Positions 12,840-22,312 of a DNA stretch of 64,000 bases are shown piece by piece. The stretch's first letter is position 1; each line of letters starts with the position of its first letter. Below the pieces are notes generated by a model, which worked only from the letters and a program-made list of their open reading frames with translations, had not been told where the DNA came from and did no database searches. Source of the stretch: Aphelenchoides besseyi (Eukaryota; Nematoda; Chromadorea; Rhabditida; Aphelenchoididae); contig JAMPIQ010000003.1 in the NCBI GenBank assembly GCA_024699855.1, positions 2,542,001-2,606,000 on the forward strand, written 5' to 3'. A program made the position numbers and the translations under genes.

Positions 12840-12983
12840 CGTCGAAACAGAAAGCAGAGAAGACAACCAACGAGTGAAATGCTTGGACAAAAAATGCTAC
12901 CCAGTCGTTCATGATTTGCATTGTAAAAGTTTATTAGGACCAAAATATTCAAAGAAAACTACTCGAATGGAAACTAAATATTC

Positions 12984-13436
12984 TCAGCAAAATGTCGCTA
13001 GACGACAGTCACGTCCGGGTTGAATAAACGATGTGCCCAAAGTCAACGCTTCACCAACGAATTGAATAAGCCTCTGACCAATTTCTTGACAGAAAGCTCC
13101 GGGAGTGTTCAAGTTCAGAGCATTTTGTATTTGACGACCAAAAGACGCACATTCTTGCTGAAATATCGTCGATTGAATTGCTCACTTATAACAACTCACT
13201 TGAACTGCACTCATCAATCGAACTCGAGCCGTTTGTCCTTGGACGTTGCCAAAGTTCTTTACGGTGCTTAGAATACGTGTACAAAGATTGCAAACATCTT
13301 GAGGGCGAATCCCGGGAATCAGCGTGAGTATGTCTTTGGCTCCCAATTTCTGGTTTTGATGATGAAGTTGAATTTCGCTGGCAACATCAATTGCTAAACC
13401 ACAGAAAAGAAGAAGCAAAAGGGATTGGATGTGCAT
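12984..13436 (-). CDS. Saposin B-like secreted protein (1)
   Basis: A small secreted protein with the saposin fold, a helical bundle held by three disulfides that binds or perturbs lipid membranes. Nematode members include caenopore-type antimicrobial effectors. ATG 13436 begins a clear signal peptide (MHIQSLLLLLFCGLAIDVAS). The six-cysteine pattern is complete: VCNLC in exon 1, then ECASF, FCQEIG, DCRL and TFC in exon 2, ending right after the last Cys. One phase-0 intron of about 38 nt lies just before the third Cys (near 13157-13194). The two other saposin-like genes of this cluster have the same intron position and phase, so all three are likely relatives. Whether this one is pore-forming, digestive or otherwise is unknown. 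Confidence 0.78.
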
Positions 13437-13795
13437 TCTTGGTTCAAAAACTCGACTCAAACGATTATTGTTTCAATTATAAATCTCTTCAGCTTTTTGT
13501 TCACCGGAAGACCCAAAAGTACCAACTGATCATTACTGCAATAACCAACTTCGTTGTTTGATCAACTGCAATCTTGATGCAAACAACGAACAGTGACGTT
13601 AAAAAACTCGACGGTTTCCGAATAAAACTCAAAAGTCACATCGGAACACAAATTGAGGACAAAGCAAACTTACACAAAGAGATCCGATTTCTTAATTGCT
13701 TTTTCGTTTATTCCTTTTATTATTCCCTTTTATTAACCATTAGGTTATGAAACAAATGAAAACAAAGTTTATTTTTCGTTCAAATAAAGAAGAAA

Positions 13796-14835
13796 TCACT
13801 TGTAAGGTTTTGCAACCGTGAAGCCCATTTTGTTAAGGTTCCCGAGCATCAACGTGCAAATTTCACCACCATCTTCTACAATCCATATTGTGTAACACGG
13901 AAAGAACTTGAAAACAAACTCGGCTCTCCGAAACAACGTTCTCCATTGTCCAAAAACTGATCGTAACGCACCTCGTGCAATGGCTCTAACCCCAACTAAA
14001 AAATTGGTGAGTTACAAGAACAAAAACTAACTGACCAGCGATACAACGTGACGCATAGCTGCAGAAGTACAAATCGTATTGATGTAGCAGAATCCGGACT
14101 TGGCGTAGTATTCAGCGAGCAATTGAGTAACTGGCAAAAGAAGCTTACGGTTTTGGTATTTTCGAACGATGCCCGAGAGTTCGCCACAAATGTAATACCT
14201 TGAAATCGTAATGTTCAGTAAGATCTCATCTAGTACTTGTGTTTCAGTTCAATGTGTGATGGAATGATCTGCAAAAAGAGTACACACAATGCGTAGATGC
14301 GTTTTTCCTTGCGACTGTTGCCTTGTGCTTTGTCGATCACTATAATACGAATTGAAATGAACGGTGAACTTGACTTACATTCTTTCATGTCGGGTGGAAG
14401 ATGAAATTTCTTTTTCTCTCTCTTCTTCGGCAACTCGTTAACCGATCCAGCAACCATTCCAATCAGCTCCGCGTCCTTGAACATTAACGCGGTTGTTGGA
14501 GTGATTGTTGAACGATGAGCCATTTGAGTCAAAAAAAGATCGATTTCGTTTTCGCTTGAATTTTGAGTTGAGATGACTGCTTCTTCGATACGCGATTCGT
14601 TGAGCATGAATTCACGAACCAACTCGAAATCATCGGGGCGAGCGATTTCAACGTTTACAACGAAGTCGCAGTTCGGCGCCCTCCAATTTTCGACCAAAAG
14701 AGCGCGCCCAGTCTTAGGATTACTTGGACGTGCCTGATAGCTTCTAAAAATAACCGCTCTTGAAATAGTGTGATTGGGAACTTATAGTGCTGTGATATTA
14801 GAAGCACGACGAATGAACGTGCGAACAGCCAGCAT
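13796..14835 (-). CDS. GNAT-like acetyltransferase paralogue A
   Basis: A GNAT-superfamily-like protein, closely related to the gene at 18210-19240. Shared landmarks include NPKTGRALLVENW, NVEIARPDDFELVREFMLNE, PTTALMFKDAELIGMVAGS, YYICGELSG, LPVTQLLAEYYAKSGF and the C-terminus LMLGNLNKMGFTVAKPYK. This order resembles nematode N-acyltransferase-like proteins that use acetyl- or acyl-CoA; the substrate is unknown. By analogy with the paralogue, exon 1 is 14786-14835 (MLAVRTFIRR..), joined in phase 2 to an exon starting below 14744. The donor there reads ATAAGT instead of GTAAGT, and without splicing the frame stops within two codons. The last intron is uncertain (about 13930-13975). It may be an intact gene with an AT-AG intron, a gene newly damaged at a splice site, or a sequence error. 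Confidence 0.55.
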
Positions 14836-15345
14836 CTTGAATCACAGGCCGAGATAGAACGATTGAGACACCAACAGCTAATTAGATTCAAAAATTGGAA
14901 TGAAAAATGATCGTCATTTGACTCTAGCAGCATTTTCATCAATTATTCTAAGTTACTTATTGAAGCTGGTTCCGACGTCCAGTAAAGTTCTTTGTGATGT
15001 GCTTTGAGAATTAATTTAAAGTATAGTACACTTTTTGATCAAACAATATCGTAAGGAATGAGTATTACAAGCAACTTCAAGTTAATCGCAAGGACAAAGT
15101 ATATTGTGTTCGAAGTCCAAGTTCAATCGCCCACTTATTACGTTCGTTAATTCTGCGTTTGAGAGTGCGATTGTTGTAGTTGGATTGCTAGAAGGTACAA
15201 AGTTCCTAATTCTGTTCCGGCTGTTTCCACTCTTAACGATTGATCTTCTGTTCTTATCAAAAATTGGGTTTTGTATAAAAGACGTTTAACAGTTTGTTTC
15301 TAATATCAACAATTGAATTCCTTCTTCTTGTTTCCAACAATCCAA
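14836..15345. other. Divergent intergenic region
   Basis: A spacer between the divergently transcribed GNAT-like A (minus) and saposin-like 2 (plus). It presumably holds both promoters. A TATA-like TTGTATAAAAG at about 15271-15281 sits some 65 nt upstream of the saposin-like ATG at 15346 and is the best promoter candidate. Nothing else was recognised. Confidence 0.4.
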
Positions 15346-15884
15346 ATGTCTACGTCTCAATTTCTTCTCACCTTCGGTCTCTTGATTGCGTTCTCCAACG
15401 GAGTATCGAGTGCATCTCTTCACGATCCTCGACTTGAAAAGATCCAGAAATTGAAGACCGAACAATTGGCTCAACTCAAGTTTCTCGCTCGTGTTGCACC
15501 AATGACCGCCGCTCAATCAAACGATGATTTCCTCTGCGAACCCTGTTTGAAGTTCTTCGAAGCGTTGAAGGACACTATCGGAGACATTGGCGATATTACG
15601 GTCGAAGGTTTGACAAAAGCACTCAACGTAGGTTCATAGGTGAACGGCATAAGTAAACAGTTCATTTGTAGACCACTTGCAAGTATTTGGAAGACGAAAA
15701 AATTCCGTTGATCGATCGCATCTGCGACGACCTGGGGCCGGCAATAATTGACTTTTTGTACGAGTATCTCACCGAAGTCGACAAGGAGATCAACCCGCAA
15801 CATTTGTGCAAATTGATCTTCCTTTGTCATTTGGATGAACCGCAACACAAATTGCAAAAACCACTCGCCAAGCACAACATGTAA
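15346..15884 (+). CDS. Saposin B-like secreted protein (2)
   Basis: A secreted saposin-fold protein. ATG 15346 starts a signal peptide (about residues 1-23, ending GVSSA). A linker or pro-region of about 40 residues follows, then the saposin domain. Six cysteines are arranged as FLCEPCLKFF, TTCKYLED, RICDDLGP, HLCKLIF and LC. A phase-0 intron (GTAGG..TTGTAG, about 15628-15671) falls just before the third Cys. A basic tail of about 20 residues (EPQHKLQKPLAKHNM) follows the last Cys. It is most similar to saposin-like 3, which suggests tandem duplication. AATAAA at 15916-15921 lies downstream. The role, antimicrobial or lipid-binding, is inferred from the fold only. Confidence 0.82.
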
Positions 15885-15915
15885 TTTCATACTCAAACAT
15901 TTGTTTAAAACGTTC

Positions 15916-15921
15916 AATAAA
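15916..15921 (+). terminator. Polyadenylation signal (AATAAA)
   Basis: An AATAAA lies 32 nt after the stop codon of saposin-like 2. Confidence 0.5.
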
Positions 15922-17188
15922 CGATATGCATTATTCTACACCAGAAAGACTCGCGGCTTCGATGCTCGCTTACTTGTTGAAAAATCTACGTTGTTAAAAT
16001 GAACAGCTAAACAATAATAGAAAATTCAACGATTAACTGCCGAATCGCACTGAAACTCAAAATCTGAACGTCCACATTACATCGATCGTATCTCTGCGAA
16101 TAGCTATTTTGGAACCATGTATTATATACCGTTGTAACACTCATAAGTTGAGCTTTCTAGAATGCTAATATACATATTAGGAAAACATCGTAACGACCAA
16201 AATATGTGAACCCGTATTTGAAGCAAAAATGAACAGAAAATGTCTACCAAAGTTAATAACTCCATTGTGATTATTTTATATGCTGTCATATATTGCATGT
16301 CGATGAGCCCTACTGATGCGCACAACGCTATGTTCTTTCAAGGCAATCGGCTCAAGTTTCGATATGGTTTGATCAGAAAAACTGATTTCAGTGTTAATTT
16401 CAAGTCAAAAATTTACTCAGTAGAAGTTCGTATCTTGCAAAACATGTCAAATAGGTACTCTCCATATTCTTATCTATAAGTTTATTACACTTGCTTCCGA
16501 TCGTCAAGTCCACTTTCTCCCCATCATCACCATCATCATTGTCGATTATGTTAGGGCACTTCCAATAGACTTATAAGGTTTGAATACAAGAACTATAAGT
16601 TAACTTAGCAAAAGAATCAAACTGCTGATTACAATCGACTAATCGCTTATTACTCAAAAGCGTAGCATCGATTTCGTGAGCACATCTGAACGACAATCAA
16701 TACGATAGCCATTGCTAATTAGGCTGATCACTAACCGGAAGCTTAAGATTGGAAACAAAATGTGAACGATAGTAATTGTGTCCAACTTGTGTTGGGATCG
16801 AAACGTCAAATGTGATCTTCCGTTCTCTTATCAATTGTTTATGTCGATCGTTGAGTGATCAGAAATCAACGTTGATACAAAATTCAACAGTTTAAATGAA
16901 GAGCTAATATTGTTAAATAACAAGTTGATTCGATCTGTCGACGTTGAAGTGCAAATGTCAACAGCTAGTGGTGACTAATTTCGCAAAATTCAAAGATCGT
17001 ACAAATTTCAAAATTCATAGCTTATCGTTTAGTTGTCTGTTGCTGATAAACCATATCGGAAGTAAACACAAAAATATTTTACGACGTCAACAAGTGCCGG
17101 AAGTTACAGACGTCAATGTTCAACACGATCACATAAAAGAACCGTCGAGCTTCGAAACATCAGCAGTCAATTCGATTTGATTACTAAA
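15922..17188. other. Intergenic spacer with a possible gene relic
   Basis: About 1.3 kb between two plus-strand saposin-like genes. The stretch 16240-16330 resembles, at roughly three bases in four over short blocks, part of the small minus-strand reading frame at 17915-18145, and may be a decayed copy. A short ATC-type microsatellite occurs at about 16523-16540. I see no intact gene. Confidence 0.35.
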
Positions 17189-17745
17189 ATGCTCTTGTCT
17201 ACAAACATTCTTCTTCTTCTCGCTGCTCTTGCTCAAGCTAACGTTCAACCTTCTGTTCGCCAAGCAGCTAACTTGAACGAGAATGTGGCATATGTTGCGG
17301 AAGCCCAAATGCCCGATGTGATCGTTTTCACTCCCGATTTTCCAGTAAGCACCATAAGCCCCGGTGACGATGTTTACTGTGACTGGTGTTTGAAATTCTT
17401 CACGACGCTCAAAAGCGTAATCGGCGATGTCAACAATATGACTCGTGATTCGTTGGAAGAAGGACTTCAAGTAAGAACAAGTAGCACTCAACTTCTAAAA
17501 AAACTTATTTCCAGTTTGTGTGCAAATATCTCGAAGATGACTGCCCGTTCATGGAAAAATTTTGTGAAAATTTTGCCCCCGATCTCATCGATTTGATTTA
17601 CGATTACGTGAAAGAAGTCGAAGCCGAGATCCAACCGCTCCACGACTGCAAACTCATGTTCTTTTGCTGGGGACAGGAAAGCGAAACAAACACAAAACGA
17701 GCACTTCAACGCTTAATCGTCAAACAGAAGATACGATTGGACTAA
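17189..17745 (+). CDS. Saposin B-like secreted protein (3)
   Basis: A secreted saposin-fold protein and sister of saposin-like 2. ATG 17189 begins a signal peptide (MLLSTNILLLLAALAQA). A pro-region of about 50 residues precedes the domain. The six cysteines are VYCDWCLKFF, FVCKYLED, KFCENF, HDCKLMFFC. An additional Cys (DDCPFMEK) between the third and fourth positions gives seven in the mature domain, which leaves one unpaired or free to dimerise. A phase-0 intron at 17471-17514 sits where it does in the relatives. A basic tail of about 25 residues (TKRALQRLIVKQKIRLD) follows. AATAAA is present at 17777-17782. Confidence 0.82.
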
Positions 17746-17776
17746 ACACGATCTCTTCACTTGTAACTCATCTTCC

Positions 17777-17782
17777 AATAAA
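17777..17782 (+). terminator. Polyadenylation signal (AATAAA)
   Basis: An AATAAA lies 32 nt after the stop codon of saposin-like 3. The same distance is seen after its paralogue at 15346-15884. Confidence 0.5.
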
Positions 17783-17914
17783 ATAATTGTAATAAGATTG
17801 ATGAATTAAATAAGCACATTTGACAATAATTGTTCTCTCAATTGACGCTTTTTTCCACAGTTTAGTTTCGCAATCGGTTTTGATCAATTTATGTACATTT
17901 GAAAGATAAGATTA

Positions 17915-18145
17915 CTATAAGAATTGCAGAAGTGCAGAACATACTTGCTGCTCAATGTCTTCTTTTCCATGATTGCTAGCACATAGTGCATGCCGATATG
18001 AGCCGGGGTCAGCAAATACGCACTTCGTAGCATTGACGGTCTCACAATGACGTATTTTACGGGATTCGGTTTGACTGTACGATAACAATCCGATCAAAAA
18101 GTATAGAAATGAGACCAATAGAAAAAATGAGTAGACATCCTTCAT
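17915..18145 (-). CDS. Possible small secreted Cys-containing peptide
   Basis: A 76-codon ATG frame begins with a convincing signal peptide (DVYSFFLLVSFLYFLIGLLS) and continues as a short polar peptide with four cysteines (HCETVN, KCVFAD, ALCASN, QVCSAL). It is divergent from GNAT-like B, only 65 nt away from that gene's start. No family is recognised, and the frame could be fortuitous. A diverged copy of part of it may exist near 16240-16330. Confidence 0.35.
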   Translation of the reverse strand: MKDVYSFFLLVSFLYFLIGLLSYSQTESRKIRHCETVNATKCVFADPGSYRHALCASNHGKEDIEQQVCSALLQFL

Positions 18146-18209
18146 TTGCTCTTCCTTCGCGTTATCGAGCAGTCGATTTCTGTTTTGGTTCTAAATACAC
18201 TTGCTAGTT

Positions 18210-19240
18210 ATGTTGACGATCGCTGGACGAATCTTCAGCCGTCGATTTTCGCATCTGTACGTTCGACATAATGAGATTTGGCAGTGATTTTGTTCAGGAG
18301 CTTTTGGTCGCTTCCAAATAATCCGAAAACTGGGCGTTCAATTCTCGTCCACGATTGGAAACCGAAGAACAACGACTTCTCATTGGACATTGAAATTGCT
18401 CGTCCAGAAGATGAGGAGATCGTTTTCAACTTCATGATAAACGAGTCGATAAAACACGAGAGTTTGTGCCAATCCTCAAGTAAGTTTCCGTCTTCTAAAT
18501 GTTTGAAAACTCTTTTGAGATGCTCAACCGAAAGATACCACGATCTTGTGGCGTGAAATGGCTCGTCGTTCACTCAAAACGCCAACCAGTGCGCTTATTT
18601 TCAAAGAGGGCGAAATGATCGGTTATTGTATTGCATCGGTACTCGAAGTAGATCATCACAAAGTTGTTCCGGAGTTTCAAATTTTGCCCGACTATTCTTC
18701 AGAAATCACTAAGAGTCATGGAGCAACGCGTATTGAACAATCGATCATTGCAGTTTGCGATGTAATGTACGAACAAGTTTGTTAAAGCATACGACTTGGA
18801 ATTGATTTAGTTTCAGGTATCAAATTATGTTCCAAAACAACATAAATACGTTTTATGTCAGGAGCTATCCGGATTGTTGTCCGAATATCGCAAGTGAGTT
18901 CGATCAAAAGTCAACTAAAATGGTTTCCAGCAACGGTATCACGTTGCCAGTTGCTCAAAAATTGATTGAATACTATGCTCAAAGTGGATTCATGTGGACA
19001 AACGCACTAACAACCGGCAGAGCGATGAGACGAATTTGCGAAAACGTAAACAACACTATGTCTATGAGAACATTTCAATTTCAGTTGGGCATGAAAGTTG
19101 TACTCGAGTTTCCGTATTCGAGTTTTCGCGACAACGGAAATGTGGTCTTCAAAAACCCTAAGGATGGCGGTCAAAGTTGTGCGCTGATGATCGGAAACAT
19201 ACAAGAAATGGGCTACAACGTTAGTCGCCCAATGAAATGA
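18210..19240 (+). CDS. GNAT-like acetyltransferase paralogue B
   Basis: Paralogue of the gene at 13796-14835, with the same landmarks: NPKTGRSILVHDW, IEIARPEDEEIVFNFMINES, TPTSALIFKEGEMIGYCIAS, LCQELSGLL, LPVAQKLIEYYAQSGF and LMIGNIQEMGYNVSRPMK. Exon 1 (18210-18256, MLTIAGRIFSRRF..) ends at a good GTACGT donor and joins 18298 in phase 2. Further introns lie at 18480-18534, about 18779-18826 and about 18893-18932. It has introns where paralogue A has none, and lacks some that A has. By analogy with GNAT proteins it should acylate a small amine or amino acid using acyl-CoA, but no catalytic residue can be assigned from sequence alone. This copy looks intact. Confidence 0.6.
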
Positions 19241-19344
19241 TATTTTTGTGATTAGATGAGTAAAAACATTAACTTTGGAGTTGTCGATTTCAACGAAATC
19301 ATATCACAAACCATTTTATGATAGCTTTTCATGAACATTTATAC

Positions 19345-20912
19345 TCAAACTTGACTATATGAACTACAACAGATCTTACATGTCACGAAGCCGAGACAAA
19401 GCAAAAATGAAAAGACGACAAAACCGACGGCAATGTAAATTGGAAGCGTTTCTTTGGTTGTCTTCTCACGCACGTACTTTCCAGCTTTAGATTTTGGTTC
19501 AACACATCTAGAAGAACGTTTGTTATCGATTGTATTTCTTGGAACAAACGTTGGAGAAAGAACTTCCGTGAAAATTGGAATAGAATTGTCTTCGGCCAGC
19601 CAGTTCAACTTCTCATCGCATACCAAAGGATTTCCACCGATTGCGGCAACTCGCAGTTGTTTCCAGTTTAATAAACGCGGTGAAAATGTCTTCAGAAGAC
19701 AAGACTCAAATCGTGCATCTCTTACGTTGTTTAGGGCCTGATGATCGTCCTTTGCAATACCAAATGCATTTTCGTTTATGGTGTGCAATTTCGAAGACGA
19801 TGAGATGTCAATCGACTGAAACTTTGATTAAGAAACTATTGTATTTGACTTACGACTAAACTCAAAAGTCCACAAAACGCGCAATCATCAATGGCGTATA
19901 GATATGACATTTCTCTTAATTTTAGAGTTCGCAGTTCAGTTAAGTTTCTGAAGCCGTTTGGTTGCAATTCGGGTATCTCGGTTTTGCTCAAATCCAGTGA
20001 TTTTAAAGTTACGGCCGAGTTTATTGCCACGGGAATTGAAACGAATGGATTACCGATTAGCGATAAAGAACGCAAATTCCTGTCAATTCGTATTTACGTG
20101 CATTCAACTGAACGAACCTCAATTCGAGGAAGAGCTCGGCCGGCAAATCCGTTAGCTCACATTGATTCATACTGAGGGTCTTCAGTTTGCGCAGTCCACG
20201 ACCAAAAGTCTGGTTTGTCAAAGCTAACTGAGGATTATCGTCCAAAATCAAATTCTCCAAGTTTTCGAGACGATCGAAAACACGATTCGGCAGATTGCTC
20301 AAACGGTTGTGATCGAGTTTAAGATGCTCAAGCGAGTCGCCTAAATCACTTGTTAACCAATCGCTGTAATACAAAATTAAAACTGTTTAGATGGACGCTG
20401 ATTACTTGTCGTAGCTGTTGATTGAAAGATGATTGTGACTGAGAATTAGGTTCTTCAGATTCTTGAAACGATCGAAAGCAGAATCCTGAACGAAGTTAAT
20501 TCGATTGTAACTTAAATCGATGGTCTCTATTTGTGATTCTTGATCACGTAACATCTCTTTGTATTTAAATTCCGTGATGTCATTTCCACTTAAAAGAACA
20601 TGTTGAGGATTGAACGTTTTGTTTTCCATTCGAATTGCCGCATTTGTCAAGTGATGCTGAGTACTTCGTTGGTCTTCTCGACAGTCGATCATCCTCTCAC
20701 TTTCCGAACAACGACATCCGTCGGCTAAATAACTCAAATCACGAAAGGTTTTAAATGGAAAACTTACAACCATCAGAGCGACAAACAATCGTTGATCTTC
20801 GATAATAATCGTCAACCGCTGGACCCCAAAGACGATGTTTATGAGCGTTAAGTTGTGAGTAACATAAAAGAATAAGAACAAGAGCTATTTGAACGCAGTT
20901 TCCGTTCTTCAT
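19345..20912 (-). CDS. Leucine-rich-repeat single-pass receptor-like protein
   Basis: ATG 20912 starts a signal peptide (CVQIALVLILLCYSQLNA). A Cys-rich N-terminal cap (CRCSESERMIDC) follows. The leucine-rich repeats include LDHNRLSNLPNRVFDRLENL, IETIDLSYNRINFVQDSAF, LSLIGNPFVSIPVAIN and LKSLDLSKTEIPELQPNGF. A C-terminal flank has IGGNPLVCDEKLNWLAED. A transmembrane segment (IYIAVGFVVFSFLLCLGFVT) leads into a short Cys-rich tail (CKICCSSYSQV) that could be palmitoylated. Introns are short. The extracellular LRR module with no intracellular domain suggests an adhesion or co-receptor role. Ligand and orthologue are not recognised. Confidence 0.82.
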
Positions 20913-21157
20913 CTCAACACCTTCTAAAAGAGTCCACGTCCTTAGGTGTACGTTTCAGAACAAATTTTAAAGGACTTCTTAGTTGAAAGCGTCTTAACAC
21001 TTCTTGTTGTCATAAGGAAAAGAACGAGGATAGTCGGCGATCGGTTTGCTATTAAAACAAAAGATCGATGAAGACAAACACATTTGAATTGATAGCCTTT
21101 CTCGAATAAAACTGGAAAGTTGTTCATTTCCTCTATGGTAAAACAAGACAAAATGGT

Positions 21158-22025
21158 TAGTTGTAAAGAGCAGTACGAAGCATAGTCAACGCAGCAAGAC
21201 GAGCACAATAAGTCGCACGTTCACCTTCCTCCATTTCTCCAAAAGTCTTTGGTGAACCCAAAGGTCTGAAACATCATCATACGATCGATACTTATGACCA
21301 ACAATTGCGGCTCAAATCGAAATCCTATAAGTCTATTTGTAGGTCACGAACTGCAAAATTTTTTCTCACGAACAAGAACACTATTTTAAGACAATGATAC
21401 TCAACAAAAAAATCTTTTTGAGCCGCAATTGATGGTCGTAAATCGTTGAATAACCTGAAACATGGATCCCAGCCTCCACGATCTCCCATAAGCCCTCTTG
21501 GTGGAACAATCTCGCCATTGATAACACTCTGAAAGAAAGATCTCTGAAGTATTGAAATTGAAAGCTACTTGAAAGATTCGAATTTGTGCCGATCCATCGC
21601 TAGTCCACGATCCAACAGCAACGGTGCTCACAAATTGTGCTCGGTAGTCGGAAAAACCACTTAGCATACGATGCAAGTCGGCCGGAGTTAAACGACGTTG
21701 AAACCACTTGATGAATGGACCGGGTAATCCTCCAAGTGCATTCATACACAAAGCTATGCAGGTAAAAATTAAAGACTAGCATAAACTACCTACCCGTATC
21801 TTCAATAACGATTGCTGCTGCCTGATTGGTCGGTTCTGTGTCACGATGCAAACGAAGTGCTTCGATACACTTGTGACGTGCAATCTCCACGGGTTCTCCT
21901 TGAATCTCCACCAAATCGGCATTTCGAGTTTCCAAAAGACGATCGGAACCGAGAATCTTTCGTGCATCGCGCAATTTGTCGGGATTGCTGGTGACAAAAA
22001 TGATTGGATGATTGGAAGAAAACAT
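21158..22025 (-). CDS. itpa: Inosine triphosphate pyrophosphatase
   Basis: A house-cleaning enzyme of the HAM1/ITPA family. It hydrolyses ITP, dITP and XTP to monophosphates and so keeps deaminated purines out of RNA and DNA. The start at ATG 22025 gives MFSSNHPIIFVTSNPDKL, the family's N-terminal strand and (V/F)TSN nucleotide-binding motif. Later landmarks are VIEDTG, NALGGLPGPFIKWF, RAQFVSTVAVGSW, GEIVPPRG, GDRGWDPCFR and KTFGEMEEGERATYCAR. The exon junction at CF|RPLG spans an unusually long intron of about 185 nt (roughly 21269-21455) that contains a small MITE. The remaining introns are about 45 nt. Length agrees with the family. Identification is firm. Confidence 0.95.
21295..21438. 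mobile_element. MITE-like element in an ITPA intron
   Basis: A 144-bp segment with 22-bp terminal inverted repeats (left 21295-21316, right 21417-21438; 20 of 22 positions match). The core CAATTGCGGCTCAAA is shared by both ends. The element is flanked on both sides by TA (21293-21294 and 21439-21440), which is the target duplication of Tc1/mariner-type transposons. It has no coding capacity. It lies inside the one long intron of a gene whose other introns are about 45 nt, so insertion explains that intron's length. Confidence 0.7.
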
Positions 22026-22312
22026 CTGCTTGAAGCTTGTGGTCAGTTGGGGGCACGGAACGTGAATCAAAAGCTCGAATTTGAGACGTGCGAATGACTT
22101 CACCGATCAGTTCAGTCGATCAATTTCGGACTAAACAGAACCGAACTCGTCGTCAAATAAAAAATTTGCATATTTCCAATGAAAACATCATATGTCATAA
22201 GATGGACAAACTGCGAGATTAACAACAACTGTGGTTGTTCACCAAATTTCAATTGAAATGTTTATCGTCCGTCTGATAATGGCAACCAAATAGACGATTC
22301 CAATCCTTATGG

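Noticed and set aside
16240..16479. Plus-strand 80-codon frame with a hydrophobic start
   Set aside because: It covers the possible relic of a minus-strand gene, and its downstream part has no conserved or protein-like features.
16523..16540. Short ATC repeat as a tandem array or CRISPR-like feature
   Set aside because: It is a microsatellite of a few units; no spaced repeats of CRISPR type occur anywhere in the window.
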